From NCBI GenBank assembly GCA_014380625.1, contig JACMJL010000156.1, forward strand, positions 19,713 to 83,712: a DNA stretch of 64,000 nucleotides, written 5' to 3'. Made by a program: the position numbers and the translations under genes. The DNA is from Clostridiaceae bacterium. Its GTDB lineage: Bacteria; Bacillota; Clostridia; Clostridiales; Clostridiaceae. Below the pieces are notes generated by a model. That model did not search any database. It was given only the letters and a program-made list of their open reading frames with translations, and was not told the origin of the DNA. This document shows positions 56,225 to 64,000 of the stretch, one piece after another; the stretch's first letter is position 1; every line of letters begins with the position of its first letter.

Positions 56225-57160
56225 ATGATTGGTATTTTATGTTCTAATGAAAATGAAGAGATTTTTTCTGAAAAGCTTCATAACCTATTCAAGAGTACGA
56301 AAAAGGAAACTGATGATACAATAATTGTCTTTACAATTTTAAATATAGATTTTTTAGCAAAGACTGTTACTGGTAGTATGATATCTGGAAAAGAGATTGA
56401 GTTGGTTACAGCACCATTGCCTGCAGTAATCTTTAATTTCAGTGTGCAATTAAAGTCTAACTGCATAAAGGCGCGGAAGCTGTTAGAGGATATGGAGGAT
56501 GTAGAGTTAGTTAATAATGTAAATAGATTTGATCAAAGTATGATAATGGAGATACTTTCAGTATCTGAGACAACCTTAAAATATGTTTTGCCTTATTTCA
56601 TTTATGATAAGAATATTGATGGAGAAAAGTTAGATGAATACAGACAGTATATCGGAATACCATTAAAGAGAACAAGTATTTCAAGAATTCTATATAAAAA
56701 ATCGGACAATGTAATTGATACGGACTACTATGAAAAGGCGCATTCACATGGTTTAAGGAAGGCTGCAATATTTCATAGAAAGCGAATTTTACTAGAAATA
56801 CCTGAATTAGTAACTAATAATGATCAGCCAGTTGTAATTAGGACTTATGTCCAAAGGGAGTATGGTAAAAGGTGGATTATACTAGGGAGGAACGTTTTTC
56901 CGGAGTATGATTTTAGTAAGGATGTTCTTATGGAGAAAGTAAATGAGGTGGTACTAGATGTTATAAGTTATATAAATAATTATTTACCAACCTTAGGAGA
57001 GTGTTTTATAGATTTATTATTAAGTAGTGACGGTAACCCATATTTTCTCCATCTTGGAGGGATAGGAGAAACTTTTTTTGAATTAGCCCAAGACGAAGAT
57101 TTTTATAAAAGTTTTTATAAAAACATGATTAAGCTGACTAGTTACCTTAACTATGCGTAA
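56225..57160 (+). CDS. YheC/YheD-family spore coat protein, short and probably inactive
   Basis: 311-residue divergent member of the ATP-grasp family found on clostridial and Bacillus spores. Compared with its three neighbours it lacks about 130 residues at the N-terminus, and it has no KP-type ATP-binding strand with a glycine loop. The metal-binding end of the fold reads FIDLLLSSDGNPYFLHLGG where the others have a D-to-E-V-N pattern (such as WIIEVN); the Glu and Asn are replaced. An ATP-dependent ligation therefore looks unlikely. AAGGAGGG precedes the ATG. It opens the four-gene row, 15 bases before the next gene. Confidence 0.75.
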   Translation: MIGILCSNENEEIFSEKLHNLFKSTKKETDDTIIVFTILNIDFLAKTVTGSMISGKEIELVTAPLPAVIFNFSVQLKSNCIKARKLLEDMEDVELVNNVNRFDQSMIMEILSVSETTLKYVLPYFIYDKNIDGEKLDEYRQYIGIPLKRTSISRILYKKSDNVIDTDYYEKAHSHGLRKAAIFHRKRILLEIPELVTNNDQPVVIRTYVQREYGKRWIILGRNVFPEYDFSKDVLMEKVNEVVLDVISYINNYLPTLGECFIDLLLSSDGNPYFLHLGGIGETFFELAQDEDFYKSFYKNMIKLTSYLNYA

Positions 57161-57175
57161 GAGGGGGATTAACTA

Positions 57176-58528
57176 ATGTGGATTAATATTGAGATCGTAT
57201 CTCAAAATAAAAATGTTATATATTTGCCTAAGTCTATGATTAGAAGAAAGAGCACTTATGTTGATGTCTCCTTTGGACAAATTACTATTAATGCTTTAGT
57301 GAAACCTTTAAATAATATAGAAGAGGTTACAGGAGATGATTTTGAAAATCCTATTAAAATAAGACTTTCAGATAAACTTTCCTCAAGGCTATATATACAG
57401 GAGGAATTAACCTATAAGATAAAGTATAAAGCTAAGCATATTGAAATAGGTCCTGTGGTTGGAATACTTCTTGGTAGTCATAATAATATGTATAATTCAA
57501 CCCATATGAAGAAGTACTCTGATCGATTTGGCGTATACAATCAAGTTGGGGGGCTAATATGTGCCTTTTCTCCTAATACAATTGATTGGAAGAAGAGGGT
57601 TGCTTATGGATTGTATTATAATAATTTAAAATCACAATGGAAATTTGCTACCTTTCCAATACCATCTGTTATATATAGAAGGGACTTTCATTTGGAGTCA
57701 AAAAATATAAATAAGTTAATTCAAATTACTAGAGATAGAATGTTCAATTCATCTAGGTTTACTAAATTTTATTTGTATGAACACGCTAAAGAAAATAAAA
57801 AGTTGGTCACGTATCTCCCAGAAACAGAGTTATGTGAGAACTATAAAAAGACAAAGAAATTTATTGAAAAAAATACTGACGTTATTTTAAAACCAACAAA
57901 TTTATCCAGGGGAAGAGGAATTTGTATTATAAAGAAACGTGGCGATGGTTATAAGGTTTTAGATTATAGAAATAGAGAAGTTAAAGAGATTGATCTTTTA
58001 AATAATGAAGCATTAAAAGAATTTTTTGATAAAAATAAAGATCTATTTCGTGAATACCTCATACAAAAATATATTCTATTGGCTAAAATAGATGGTTCTC
58101 CTTTCGATATACGAGTTGTAATGCAAAAGACAAAACCTTATGAATGGAAGTGTTCGGGAATTGAATGCAGGGTTGCTGCACCTAAAACCCTTGTTACGAA
58201 TATATCAAAGGGTGGATATGCTATAAAAATTGATGATGCCCTAAAGAGAGCCTTTACTTTTGATGAAAATGAAAATAAAGAAATTAAAAAGAATTTATAC
58301 AATTTATGTTTAGAAATAAGTAATAGTTTAGATAGAACAAGTCAGCATTATGCAGAGTTTGGTATGGATATTGCATTGGATGAGCAGGGTGGTTTATGGA
58401 TTATTGAAGTTAATGTATTTCCAAGCTTTAAAGGGTTTAAGAAAATGGATTATAATACCTATTTAGATATCAGACACAATCCTATATTTTATGCGTCGAG
58501 AATATCCGGATTTTCAAATAATACTTGA
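57176..58528 (+). CDS. YheC/YheD-family endospore coat ATP-grasp protein
   Basis: 450-residue protein. An N-terminal beta-rich region (IEIVSQNKNVIYLPKSM, IGPVVGILLG) precedes an ATP-grasp domain from about 190: ILKPTNLSRGRGICII is the ATP-binding strand and loop, DIRVVMQK and the late GMDIALDEQGGLWIIEVN supply metal ligands. These proteins associate with the spore coat; their ligase substrate is not known. GAGGGGG lies before the ATG. Its neighbours on both sides are paralogues in the same operon. Confidence 0.88.
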   Translation: MWINIEIVSQNKNVIYLPKSMIRRKSTYVDVSFGQITINALVKPLNNIEEVTGDDFENPIKIRLSDKLSSRLYIQEELTYKIKYKAKHIEIGPVVGILLGSHNNMYNSTHMKKYSDRFGVYNQVGGLICAFSPNTIDWKKRVAYGLYYNNLKSQWKFATFPIPSVIYRRDFHLESKNINKLIQITRDRMFNSSRFTKFYLYEHAKENKKLVTYLPETELCENYKKTKKFIEKNTDVILKPTNLSRGRGICIIKKRGDGYKVLDYRNREVKEIDLLNNEALKEFFDKNKDLFREYLIQKYILLAKIDGSPFDIRVVMQKTKPYEWKCSGIECRVAAPKTLVTNISKGGYAIKIDDALKRAFTFDENENKEIKKNLYNLCLEISNSLDRTSQHYAEFGMDIALDEQGGLWIIEVNVFPSFKGFKKMDYNTYLDIRHNPIFYASRISGFSNNT

Positions 58529-58545
58529 TTTTGAGGTGAGATAAT

Positions 58546-59895
58546 ATGAATTACAGTGTTAACATTAGGGTACACCAGTATAAAGAGACAACTTTAATTA
58601 TTAATGAGAAGTTAGCAGAAATGTTAAGTTTGACTAAAAAAAAACGTGGGTATATAAGCTTTGGAACTGAAAAAACTTTTGTGGATATAATTATTTCTGA
58701 AGAAGCAGAGATTAAAGAAATATTATTATCAGAGAGTATTATTGAAAGTATGCATATTCCAACTTACCTCGTTTTTGAATTACGTGTTAAGGGAAATGAA
58801 ATTGCTATAGGACCTTGCATTGGTATTCTGGCTAGCAGAAAAGAAGAAGTTCTTTCAGAAAAGCGCTTGAATGATATGACTATCAACCTATTGGACTACC
58901 AACGTATAGGAGGGGCTATAATAGTTTTTTCTTTAGAAAAAGTAGATACAGAAAACAGGTTAATTGAAGGTCATTGTTATAATTCAAAAACTGATTCCTT
59001 TGAAAGTGGCACATTCCCATATCCTCAGGCAATTTATCTCAAAACTAATTTGAGTGAGAGCTGGGAGAATCACTTTCTGTCAGCTATAGGGGATAAGGTA
59101 TTTAACAATTACTCATTCCATAAATGGGAAATGAACTCCTGGTTTTCAAAAGAACCAGATTTGATACAATATCTTCCACATACTGTATTGTATAAATCTA
59201 AGGAAAGTTTAATAGATATGTTACAAAAATATAGCATTATTTATGTTAAACCTATATGGGGAATGAAGGGTAATGGAGTAGTTAGAGTTAGTTTAGAAGC
59301 TGAAAAGCTATGTTTTGAGTACCCTATGGATGAGGAGAATATAAAACTTATTCCTAAAGATGATGAAGAACTTGAAAAAAATCTTGAAGCTTTATTTAGC
59401 CCGGAAGAATGCATTATACAGCAAGGACTAGATTTATTAAAATATGAGGATGGAATTGTTGATTTTAGATGTGTTATGCAAAAGGATGAGACTCGCAAGT
59501 GGACTTGTCGAGGCATTTTTGCACGAATAGGGGTTAAATATAGTATTGTAAGTAATATTTCAAGGGGGGGAAGCGCATTACCAGGAGCAGAATTAATAAT
59601 GAAAGCATTATCTTTAGATGAGGTTCAAACATTTATTCTTAAGGAGAAGATGATAGATTTATGTATGAAAGCTTGTAGAGCGCTAGATAAATATGGATAC
59701 AATTTTGGTACCTTAGGGTTAGACCTAGGCGTAGATAAGGATAAGAATGTATGGCTCATAGAGGTTAATAACCGTCAACCCAATAATGCAATTGCTTTAA
59801 AAGGAAATGATACACTTCTATTCTATTCTTTACTGGCATGGCCATTGTATTATGCTAAGTCACTGGCAGGATTTGGCGATAAGGAGGACTTATAA
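58546..59895 (+). CDS. YheC/YheD-family endospore coat ATP-grasp protein
   Basis: 449 residues, same layout as the preceding paralogue: N-terminal region with IGPCIGILAS, ATP-grasp loop IYVKPIWGMKGNGVVRV, DFRCVMQKDE and the metal-binding LGLDLGVDKDKNVWLIEVNNRQP. All expected catalytic positions are present. GAGGTGAG precedes the ATG 17 bases after the previous stop. Its stop overlaps the next start in ATAATG, so the two are translationally coupled. Confidence 0.88.
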   Translation: MNYSVNIRVHQYKETTLIINEKLAEMLSLTKKKRGYISFGTEKTFVDIIISEEAEIKEILLSESIIESMHIPTYLVFELRVKGNEIAIGPCIGILASRKEEVLSEKRLNDMTINLLDYQRIGGAIIVFSLEKVDTENRLIEGHCYNSKTDSFESGTFPYPQAIYLKTNLSESWENHFLSAIGDKVFNNYSFHKWEMNSWFSKEPDLIQYLPHTVLYKSKESLIDMLQKYSIIYVKPIWGMKGNGVVRVSLEAEKLCFEYPMDEENIKLIPKDDEELEKNLEALFSPEECIIQQGLDLLKYEDGIVDFRCVMQKDETRKWTCRGIFARIGVKYSIVSNISRGGSALPGAELIMKALSLDEVQTFILKEKMIDLCMKACRALDKYGYNFGTLGLDLGVDKDKNVWLIEVNNRQPNNAIALKGNDTLLFYSLLAWPLYYAKSLAGFGDKEDL

Positions 59896-61226
59896 TGCTT
59901 TATAAAATAATTTCTAATAAAGAAAGTAGCGGTAAAGTTTTTGTTAACGATAAATTTGCTAAAGAACATCTATTTATTAATAAGCTTTCTGTTTTTATTA
60001 GGGCAGGTTCTAAAGCTGTAAATATAGAAATCGTTAAGAATTCTATGCAAAAGGATGATGAAATAATATTATCTCAGGACGTAATAGAAACCCTATTACT
60101 TCCTACGTCCATTAAATATCAAATAAGGCAAGAAAAAGATTCCCTTATAATAGGCCCAGTTATTGGACTTCTAATGGGAGCTAATAAGGAGAAATTCACA
60201 AAAAGAGTTCTAAAAGAATTAACTAGTTATTCTCATATATATCCTGAAGTAAATGGATTGCTACTTGTAATCTATACAGAAGGTATAGACTTTATAAATA
60301 AAACAGTAAAAGGATATTACTATAACCCAGCCTCAGATTCTAAAAATTCAGTATGGAAAGAAGGCGTTTTTCCTTTTCCAAATTCAATTTTTCAAAGAAT
60401 TAATTTAACAGAAGATGTAAGAATTAGACTAAATGAAGAAACAAATAAGTGTGTGTTTAACTCGGATTATTTTAGCAAATGGGAGTTTTTTAAAATGGTG
60501 TCTAACTTTAGGCCTTTTTTTAATCATCTTCCAGACACTAGATTATTAGAATCTACGAAGGATCTTGAACAAATGGTTTCACTTTATAAAGAAGTTTATC
60601 TTAAGACACTAAATGGAACTTTATCTAGAGGTATTTATAAAATTACAAGCATAAATGGTGAATATGAATTGAAGGATAAGGATGGAGCTAGTGTAGCTGT
60701 AACAACTTCCTTTGAAAAGATGGAAGCTGAGATTAATGCTATTACTAAAAATAAGAACTATTTAATGCAGCAAGCACTACATCCTTTGATGGTTAATGAA
60801 AGGCACACTGATTTTAGAGTTATAATGCAGAAAAATCATACGCTTGATTGGATATGCACTGGAATCTTTACGTTTATAGGTAGACGGGCTGGGATTAGTT
60901 CAAGCTGGGGATACATTTCAACCTTTGAGAGATTCTTGGAAAAAAATTTCAATTTTAATGAACAGGATATTTTTAAAAAGAGACAAGAGGTTATTAGAGT
61001 TTGCAAAGATGTATGCAAAATACTAGATGCCTCTGGAGAGAATTATGGGGATCTTGGCTTTGATGTATTGATAGATGAAGAGCTAAAGGTTTGGGTTCTT
61101 GAAGCTAATAAAAGGCATTATCATACTGTACCTTTGTGGATGGATGATACAGAAACCTTCTATGAGACCAAAGCAAATCCTATTAAATATGCAACTGCAT
61201 TAAGCGGATTTGAGGTTTATGAGTAG
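59895..61226 (+). CDS. YheC/YheD-family endospore coat ATP-grasp protein
   Basis: 443 residues, last of the row. N-terminal IGPVIGLLMG, then the ATP-binding strand VYLKTLNGTLSRGIYKI, where the usual Lys-Pro is Lys-Thr, DFRVIMQKNH, and the metal site LGFDVLIDEELKVWVLEANKRH, where EVN has become EAN. It should still bind ATP and metal. A hairpin at 61265 ends the transcript. Four different paralogues in one operon suggest division of labour on the coat, for example different acceptor substrates. Confidence 0.86.
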   Translation: MLYKIISNKESSGKVFVNDKFAKEHLFINKLSVFIRAGSKAVNIEIVKNSMQKDDEIILSQDVIETLLLPTSIKYQIRQEKDSLIIGPVIGLLMGANKEKFTKRVLKELTSYSHIYPEVNGLLLVIYTEGIDFINKTVKGYYYNPASDSKNSVWKEGVFPFPNSIFQRINLTEDVRIRLNEETNKCVFNSDYFSKWEFFKMVSNFRPFFNHLPDTRLLESTKDLEQMVSLYKEVYLKTLNGTLSRGIYKITSINGEYELKDKDGASVAVTTSFEKMEAEINAITKNKNYLMQQALHPLMVNERHTDFRVIMQKNHTLDWICTGIFTFIGRRAGISSSWGYISTFERFLEKNFNFNEQDIFKKRQEVIRVCKDVCKILDASGENYGDLGFDVLIDEELKVWVLEANKRHYHTVPLWMDDTETFYETKANPIKYATALSGFEVYE

Positions 61227-61264
61227 TGAAGTTAACTCCTAGAGATCTTGAAATTTAAGTATTT

Positions 61265-61299
61265 AGCTGTAGCAAGAGTATTCGAGCTACAGCTCTTTT
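61265..61299 (+). terminator. Terminator of the YheC/YheD operon
   Basis: AGCTGTAGC (61265-61273) pairs with GCTACAGCT (61286-61294), followed by CTTTTA, 39 bases after the stop. Confidence 0.7.
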
Positions 61300-61307
61300 A
61301 TATATTT

Positions 61308-62546
61308 TTAACTATTTTCCACATTAATTTTCAAAGATAAAAATAGATTAAGACAAGCTATTAAAGCTGCAAAGATGAAAACATATTTATATCCAACAGT
61401 TGCCCAAAGCAATCCTCCTAAAAATGGAATTGACATAGCTATTACATGGTCAAAGCTTGTCCCAGCAGAAAGTGTTGGCGTTACATCCTCTGGACATATA
61501 GCTATCTTTTTTACATAGGTTGAACGTGCCATTTCAACTACACTGAGAGAATTGTCTATAATATAGCAGGCTGCAATAATAATAACTGCAATACCCCTTG
61601 GAAGAAGGTCAGCGGCAAAGGAATATCCCAAACATATTACGATTAAAACCATTGCTTCTAAAGAAAGCACATATCTTTCACCTTTAAGATCAATAGCTTT
61701 TCCAACCATTGTTCTTGTTAATATACTTACAAGCGCAACTATTAGACCTAGAATTGCAAAGGTAGGTGGATCAATATGATATATCTGTATAAGTACCCAA
61801 GGTGCAAAAGTTAGAAAAATCTGTTTTCGAGCACCATTAACAACACTAAGACAATAATATAAATAATATTCTTTTCTAAATACAAACTTCCTTTTCTTTG
61901 ATTTATGCTTTTTCGGGTCCATTAACCCTAGAAAACAGGCAGCTAAAATATAAAAGAAGGATGCGATTACAAAACCAATTTGGTAAGTAAGTCCAAAGTA
62001 TTTAAAGCCAAACCATACAATTGAATATCCAAAAATAGTTGCAAATAAATTAAAAGCACTAAATCTTCCTAATCGAACTCCATAGTTCTCCTTTTGAGAA
62101 AGATCCATGCCTATTCCAGCGGACAGAGGCATAAAGATATGGGTGCCTAGGTTAAGTACCATCATCCAAATGAGCATACCTGCGAAAGTAGGAGAAAATA
62201 GACCTAATCCTAGCATTCCAAGAGACGCAAATATCATACCAATTACTGCAGCTCTCACATCTCCTAGGAAAGAAAGTATGGCAAGTATAACCACTATTAG
62301 GACCCCTGGAAGTTCCCTTGGAAACTCTACGATACCTCTACCAGAAGCAGATAGGTTATAAACATCACTTAGAAAGTTGTTGAAAATAGTAGAGTTAATT
62401 CCACCGGCAATTCCAGTACATAAGCCTACAATTAGGAATAACTTAAAATCTCTATCATTATTAAACTTTCTCTGCAATTTAGGAATGAATTCTAATAATG
62501 CGGGTTTGTTTTTTATTTTACTAATATTAACATTTCTTTCTTCCAT
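61308..62546 (-). CDS. Major facilitator superfamily transporter
   Basis: 412-residue membrane protein with about 12 hydrophobic segments and a basic loop between helices 6 and 7 (DPKKHKSKKRKF). The N-terminal half has GLCTGIAGGINSTIFNNFL, and the second half GLIVALVSILTRTMVGKAIDLKGER, an MFS loop-8/9-like motif. GGGGA lies before the ATG at 62546. The substrate is unknown. It is convergent with the YheC/YheD row and shares no operon. Confidence 0.87.
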   Translation of the reverse strand: MEERNVNISKIKNKPALLEFIPKLQRKFNNDRDFKLFLIVGLCTGIAGGINSTIFNNFLSDVYNLSASGRGIVEFPRELPGVLIVVILAILSFLGDVRAAVIGMIFASLGMLGLGLFSPTFAGMLIWMMVLNLGTHIFMPLSAGIGMDLSQKENYGVRLGRFSAFNLFATIFGYSIVWFGFKYFGLTYQIGFVIASFFYILAACFLGLMDPKKHKSKKRKFVFRKEYYLYYCLSVVNGARKQIFLTFAPWVLIQIYHIDPPTFAILGLIVALVSILTRTMVGKAIDLKGERYVLSLEAMVLIVICLGYSFAADLLPRGIAVIIIAACYIIDNSLSVVEMARSTYVKKIAICPEDVTPTLSAGTSFDHVIAMSIPFLGGLLWATVGYKYVFIFAALIACLNLFLSLKINVENS

Positions 62547-62743
62547 AAAAAAATAAATCCCCTTTTTTAATTAGTAGTACATTGAAGCTAAAGGTTGTTC
62601 CAGAAGAGTACAAATAAAAGCCCAATACCAAGTATTTTAACATAAATCAATAAAAAAAACTAAACTAATTAGTGAAAAATTGAAAGTATAAATGATATAA
62701 TTAAGTTCAAAGAAAAAAATTAACTTTATAAGGAGGTACAGTT

Positions 62744-63229
62744 ATGAAGAAAATCGTATTAGCGGGCGGCTGCTTTTGGGGCGTGGAGGCTTTTATAGCT
62801 AAAAAAGGTGGTGTTGCGTTTACAAAGGTTGGGTATTCCAATGGGATAACACAAAATCCTACATATGAAGAAGTTTGTTCTAGTAAAACAGGATTTGCAG
62901 AGGCTTGTTATGTTGAATATGATGAAAAATTATTAAGTTTAGAGGAATTATTAACCTCATATTGGAGAATAATAGATCCAACTGTAGCTGATAGACAAGG
63001 ACATGATATAGGAAATCAATATCGTACTGGAATATATTACTATGATGAAGTAGATGTTGAAGTAATTAATTCATCTAAAAGAAGGGAACAATTAAAGTAT
63101 GAAAAAACAATTGTAACAGAAATTGAACCTGTAAAAAGTTTTTATGGTGCAGAAGAATATCATCAGAAATACTTAATTAAAAACCCAAAAGGTTACTGCC
63201 ATATACCACTAGACTTATTAAATGAATAA
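62744..63229 (+). CDS. msrA: Peptide methionine sulfoxide reductase MsrA, cytosolic
   Basis: 161-residue enzyme reducing S-methionine sulfoxide in the cytosol; no signal peptide. The catalytic Cys is C10 in [12 protein letters not shown]. Other family boxes are [35 protein letters not shown] and [23 protein letters not shown] precedes the ATG. It is a second MsrA besides the exported MsrAB at 34492, so the organism repairs methionine on both sides of the membrane. Confidence 0.95.
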   Translation: MKKIVLAGGCFWGVEAFIAKKGGVAFTKVGYSNGITQNPTYEEVCSSKTGFAEACYVEYDEKLLSLEELLTSYWRIIDPTVADRQGHDIGNQYRTGIYYYDEVDVEVINSSKRREQLKYEKTIVTEIEPVKSFYGAEEYHQKYLIKNPKGYCHIPLDLLNE

Positions 63230-63230
63230 C

Positions 63231-63268
63231 AAAAACCCTATTGTTAAACAGACAATAGGGTTTTTGTG
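63231..63268. terminator. Rho-independent terminator
   Basis: AAAAACCCTATTGT (63231-63244) and ACAATAGGGTTTTT (63252-63265) are perfect arms right after the msrA stop. The T-run works for msrA, and the complement could also serve the minus-strand remnant. Confidence 0.9.
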
Positions 63269-63281
63269 TAAAAGAACGTAG

Positions 63282-63684
63282 TTATTTTAATTTAAAAGCA
63301 CTTACAATATCATTTAGGTTATCTGAAGAATGATTAAGTATTTTGGAAGCTTGTTCAACTTGTTTTGTTTGTTTTAAAATAGATCCTATTAAATCTATAA
63401 CTACCTCGCTTCTATCAGTATTTTTCAATGTATCTTTATCAATTTTAGCCGCAAATTCACCAATACTTTCTTTTATATGATTTATTTCATCAGTTTGATG
63501 TTTAATTAAATTAGTAATTGATTGTACATCTGAGGTTACGTGCATTTTTAATTGTTATCTCAGTTTCCTTTTGTAGTGAGGAAATAAGCTTTCCAATTTC
63601 ATCATTTGAGAGTTTTCCAACTCTAAGTGTAAGGTCACCTTCACACATCATGCCCCAAGTTTCTTTGCAATTAGGAGGTTTCAA
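63282..63684 (-). pseudogene. Chemoreceptor (methyl-accepting protein) remnant, frameshifted
   Basis: Two pieces in different frames. From 63684 down to about 63546 the frame reads KPPNCKETWGMMCEGDLTLRV, then LSNDEIGKLISSLQKETE, a HAMP/linker-like segment. From 63545 to 63282 a second frame continues with VTSDVQSITNLIKHQTDEI and VIDLIGSILKQTKQVEQAS, the heptad pattern of a chemoreceptor signalling coil. A frameshift near 63546 separates them. There is no ribosome site at the 5' end, and the tip region with the highly conserved receptor hairpin is missing. Upstream sequence ends where the IS607-type element begins, so insertion probably destroyed the gene. Confidence 0.65.
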
Positions 63685-63780
63685 CAGTTGCTTTTAAAAG
63701 TAACATTTTATAACATAAAGTAACATAATTGAGTATAATGTTTAATGCATTGTGCATACTAGTTATAAGGAGATGAACTA
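63685..63780. other. Putative left end of the IS607-family element
   Basis: About 95 AT-rich bases between the chemoreceptor remnant and the resolvase gene, with TAACAT repeated at 63700, 63711 and 63721. IS607 elements lack terminal inverted repeats, so the exact border cannot be fixed by eye. Confidence 0.4.
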
Positions 63781-64000
63781 GTGATGAGTAGATTAATAGG
63801 TACAGCACAAGCAAGTGAAGTGTTAGGGGTTACAACTAAAACTCTAAAAATATGGACTAATGAAAATAAAATTAAGTCCTTTAGAACTGCAGGTAACCAT
63901 CGACGGTTTAGAGTGGATGATATAGAGAAATTTTTAGGTGAAAACAATATGTCTAAAGAAACAAATAAAAAAGTTTTTTTATATTGTAGAGTGTCCACAA
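63781..64000 (+). mobile_element. IS607-family serine resolvase gene, 3' end outside window
   Basis: First 73 codons of the IS607 transposase TnpA. The MerR-like helix-turn-helix reads IGTAQASEVLGVTTKTLKIW and GNHRRFRVDDIEKFLG; then the catalytic resolvase domain opens with VFLYCRVST, whose Ser is the nucleophile. This order of DNA-binding domain before the serine recombinase domain is specific to IS607-type enzymes. Start is GTG at 63781, 8 bases after AAGGAG, or the adjacent ATG at 63784. A TnpB gene would be expected to follow outside the window. Confidence 0.9.

Noticed and set aside
1..64000. CRISPR arrays, tRNA and rRNA genes
   Set aside because: No regularly spaced repeats, cloverleaf-like sequences or rRNA segments were recognised on either strand.

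Overview
The window looks like the chromosome of an anaerobic, endospore-forming, low-GC Firmicute of the Clostridium sensu stricto type. The evidence is very AT-rich DNA, strong AGGAGG ribosome sites, a Spo0A protein, a row of YheC/YheD spore-coat ATP-grasp genes, a collagen-like BclA-type exosporium protein, a three-subunit NAD-linked [FeFe]-hydrogenase and a LevR-controlled mannose-type PTS. No rRNA, tRNA or CRISPR array was seen.

Layout. 1-7.8 kb: a cut-off YesM-type sensor kinase with its AraC-type response regulator, a GH2 beta-glucuronidase carrying the NxK carboxylate-recognition motif, then mannonate oxidoreductase and mannonate dehydratase on the other strand and a cupin-AraC regulator; together a glucuronide/glucuronate utilisation locus. 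8-13.5 kb: two two-domain GT2-GT4 glycosyltransferases around a polysaccharide pyruvyl transferase, and a small unknown protein. 13.6-17.3 kb: a 1213-aa secreted GH87 alpha-1,3-glucanase. 17.6-24.4 kb: a strong promoter, a 48-aa ORF and a radical SAM enzyme, a YihY membrane protein, an L,D-transpeptidase without a normal start codon, a BclA-like protein and a GT2-TPR glycosyltransferase. 24.5-28.7 kb: hydrogenase genes hydC-hydB-hydA. 28.8-32 kb: signal peptidase I, a ribbon-helix-helix regulator with an operator-like palindrome, and a MidA-like methyltransferase fused to TPRs. 32-36.9 kb, minus strand: ccdA, a TlpA-like lipoprotein, exported MsrAB, then a response regulator and sensor kinase, forming an extracellular methionine-sulfoxide repair operon. 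37-42 kb: an AraC regulator that appears to be a response regulator with most of its receiver domain deleted, and a secreted 1306-aa GH81 beta-1,3-glucanase. 42.4-44.8 kb: a LuxE/LuxC fatty-acid reductase pair without luciferase. 45-50.7 kb: a LevR-type sigma-54 activator, a textbook -24/-12 promoter and the four-subunit PTS it should control. 50.8-55 kb: three tiny genes, a Spo0A protein with a perfect 0A box upstream, a decayed integrase, a lipoprotein and a 63-aa membrane protein flanked by inverted repeats. 55-61.2 kb: a DUF2156/LPG-synthase-C-like protein and four tandem YheC/YheD proteins. 61.3-64 kb: an MFS transporter, cytosolic MsrA, a frameshifted chemoreceptor remnant and the start of an IS607-family element that runs off the window.

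Two themes recur: breakdown of external glycans (glucuronides, alpha-1,3- and beta-1,3-glucan; the last two are typical of fungal walls) and building of the spore surface (BclA-like protein, glycosyltransferases, pyruvyl transferase, YheC/YheD row). Gene functions are read from remembered motifs and architectures; no database search was possible.
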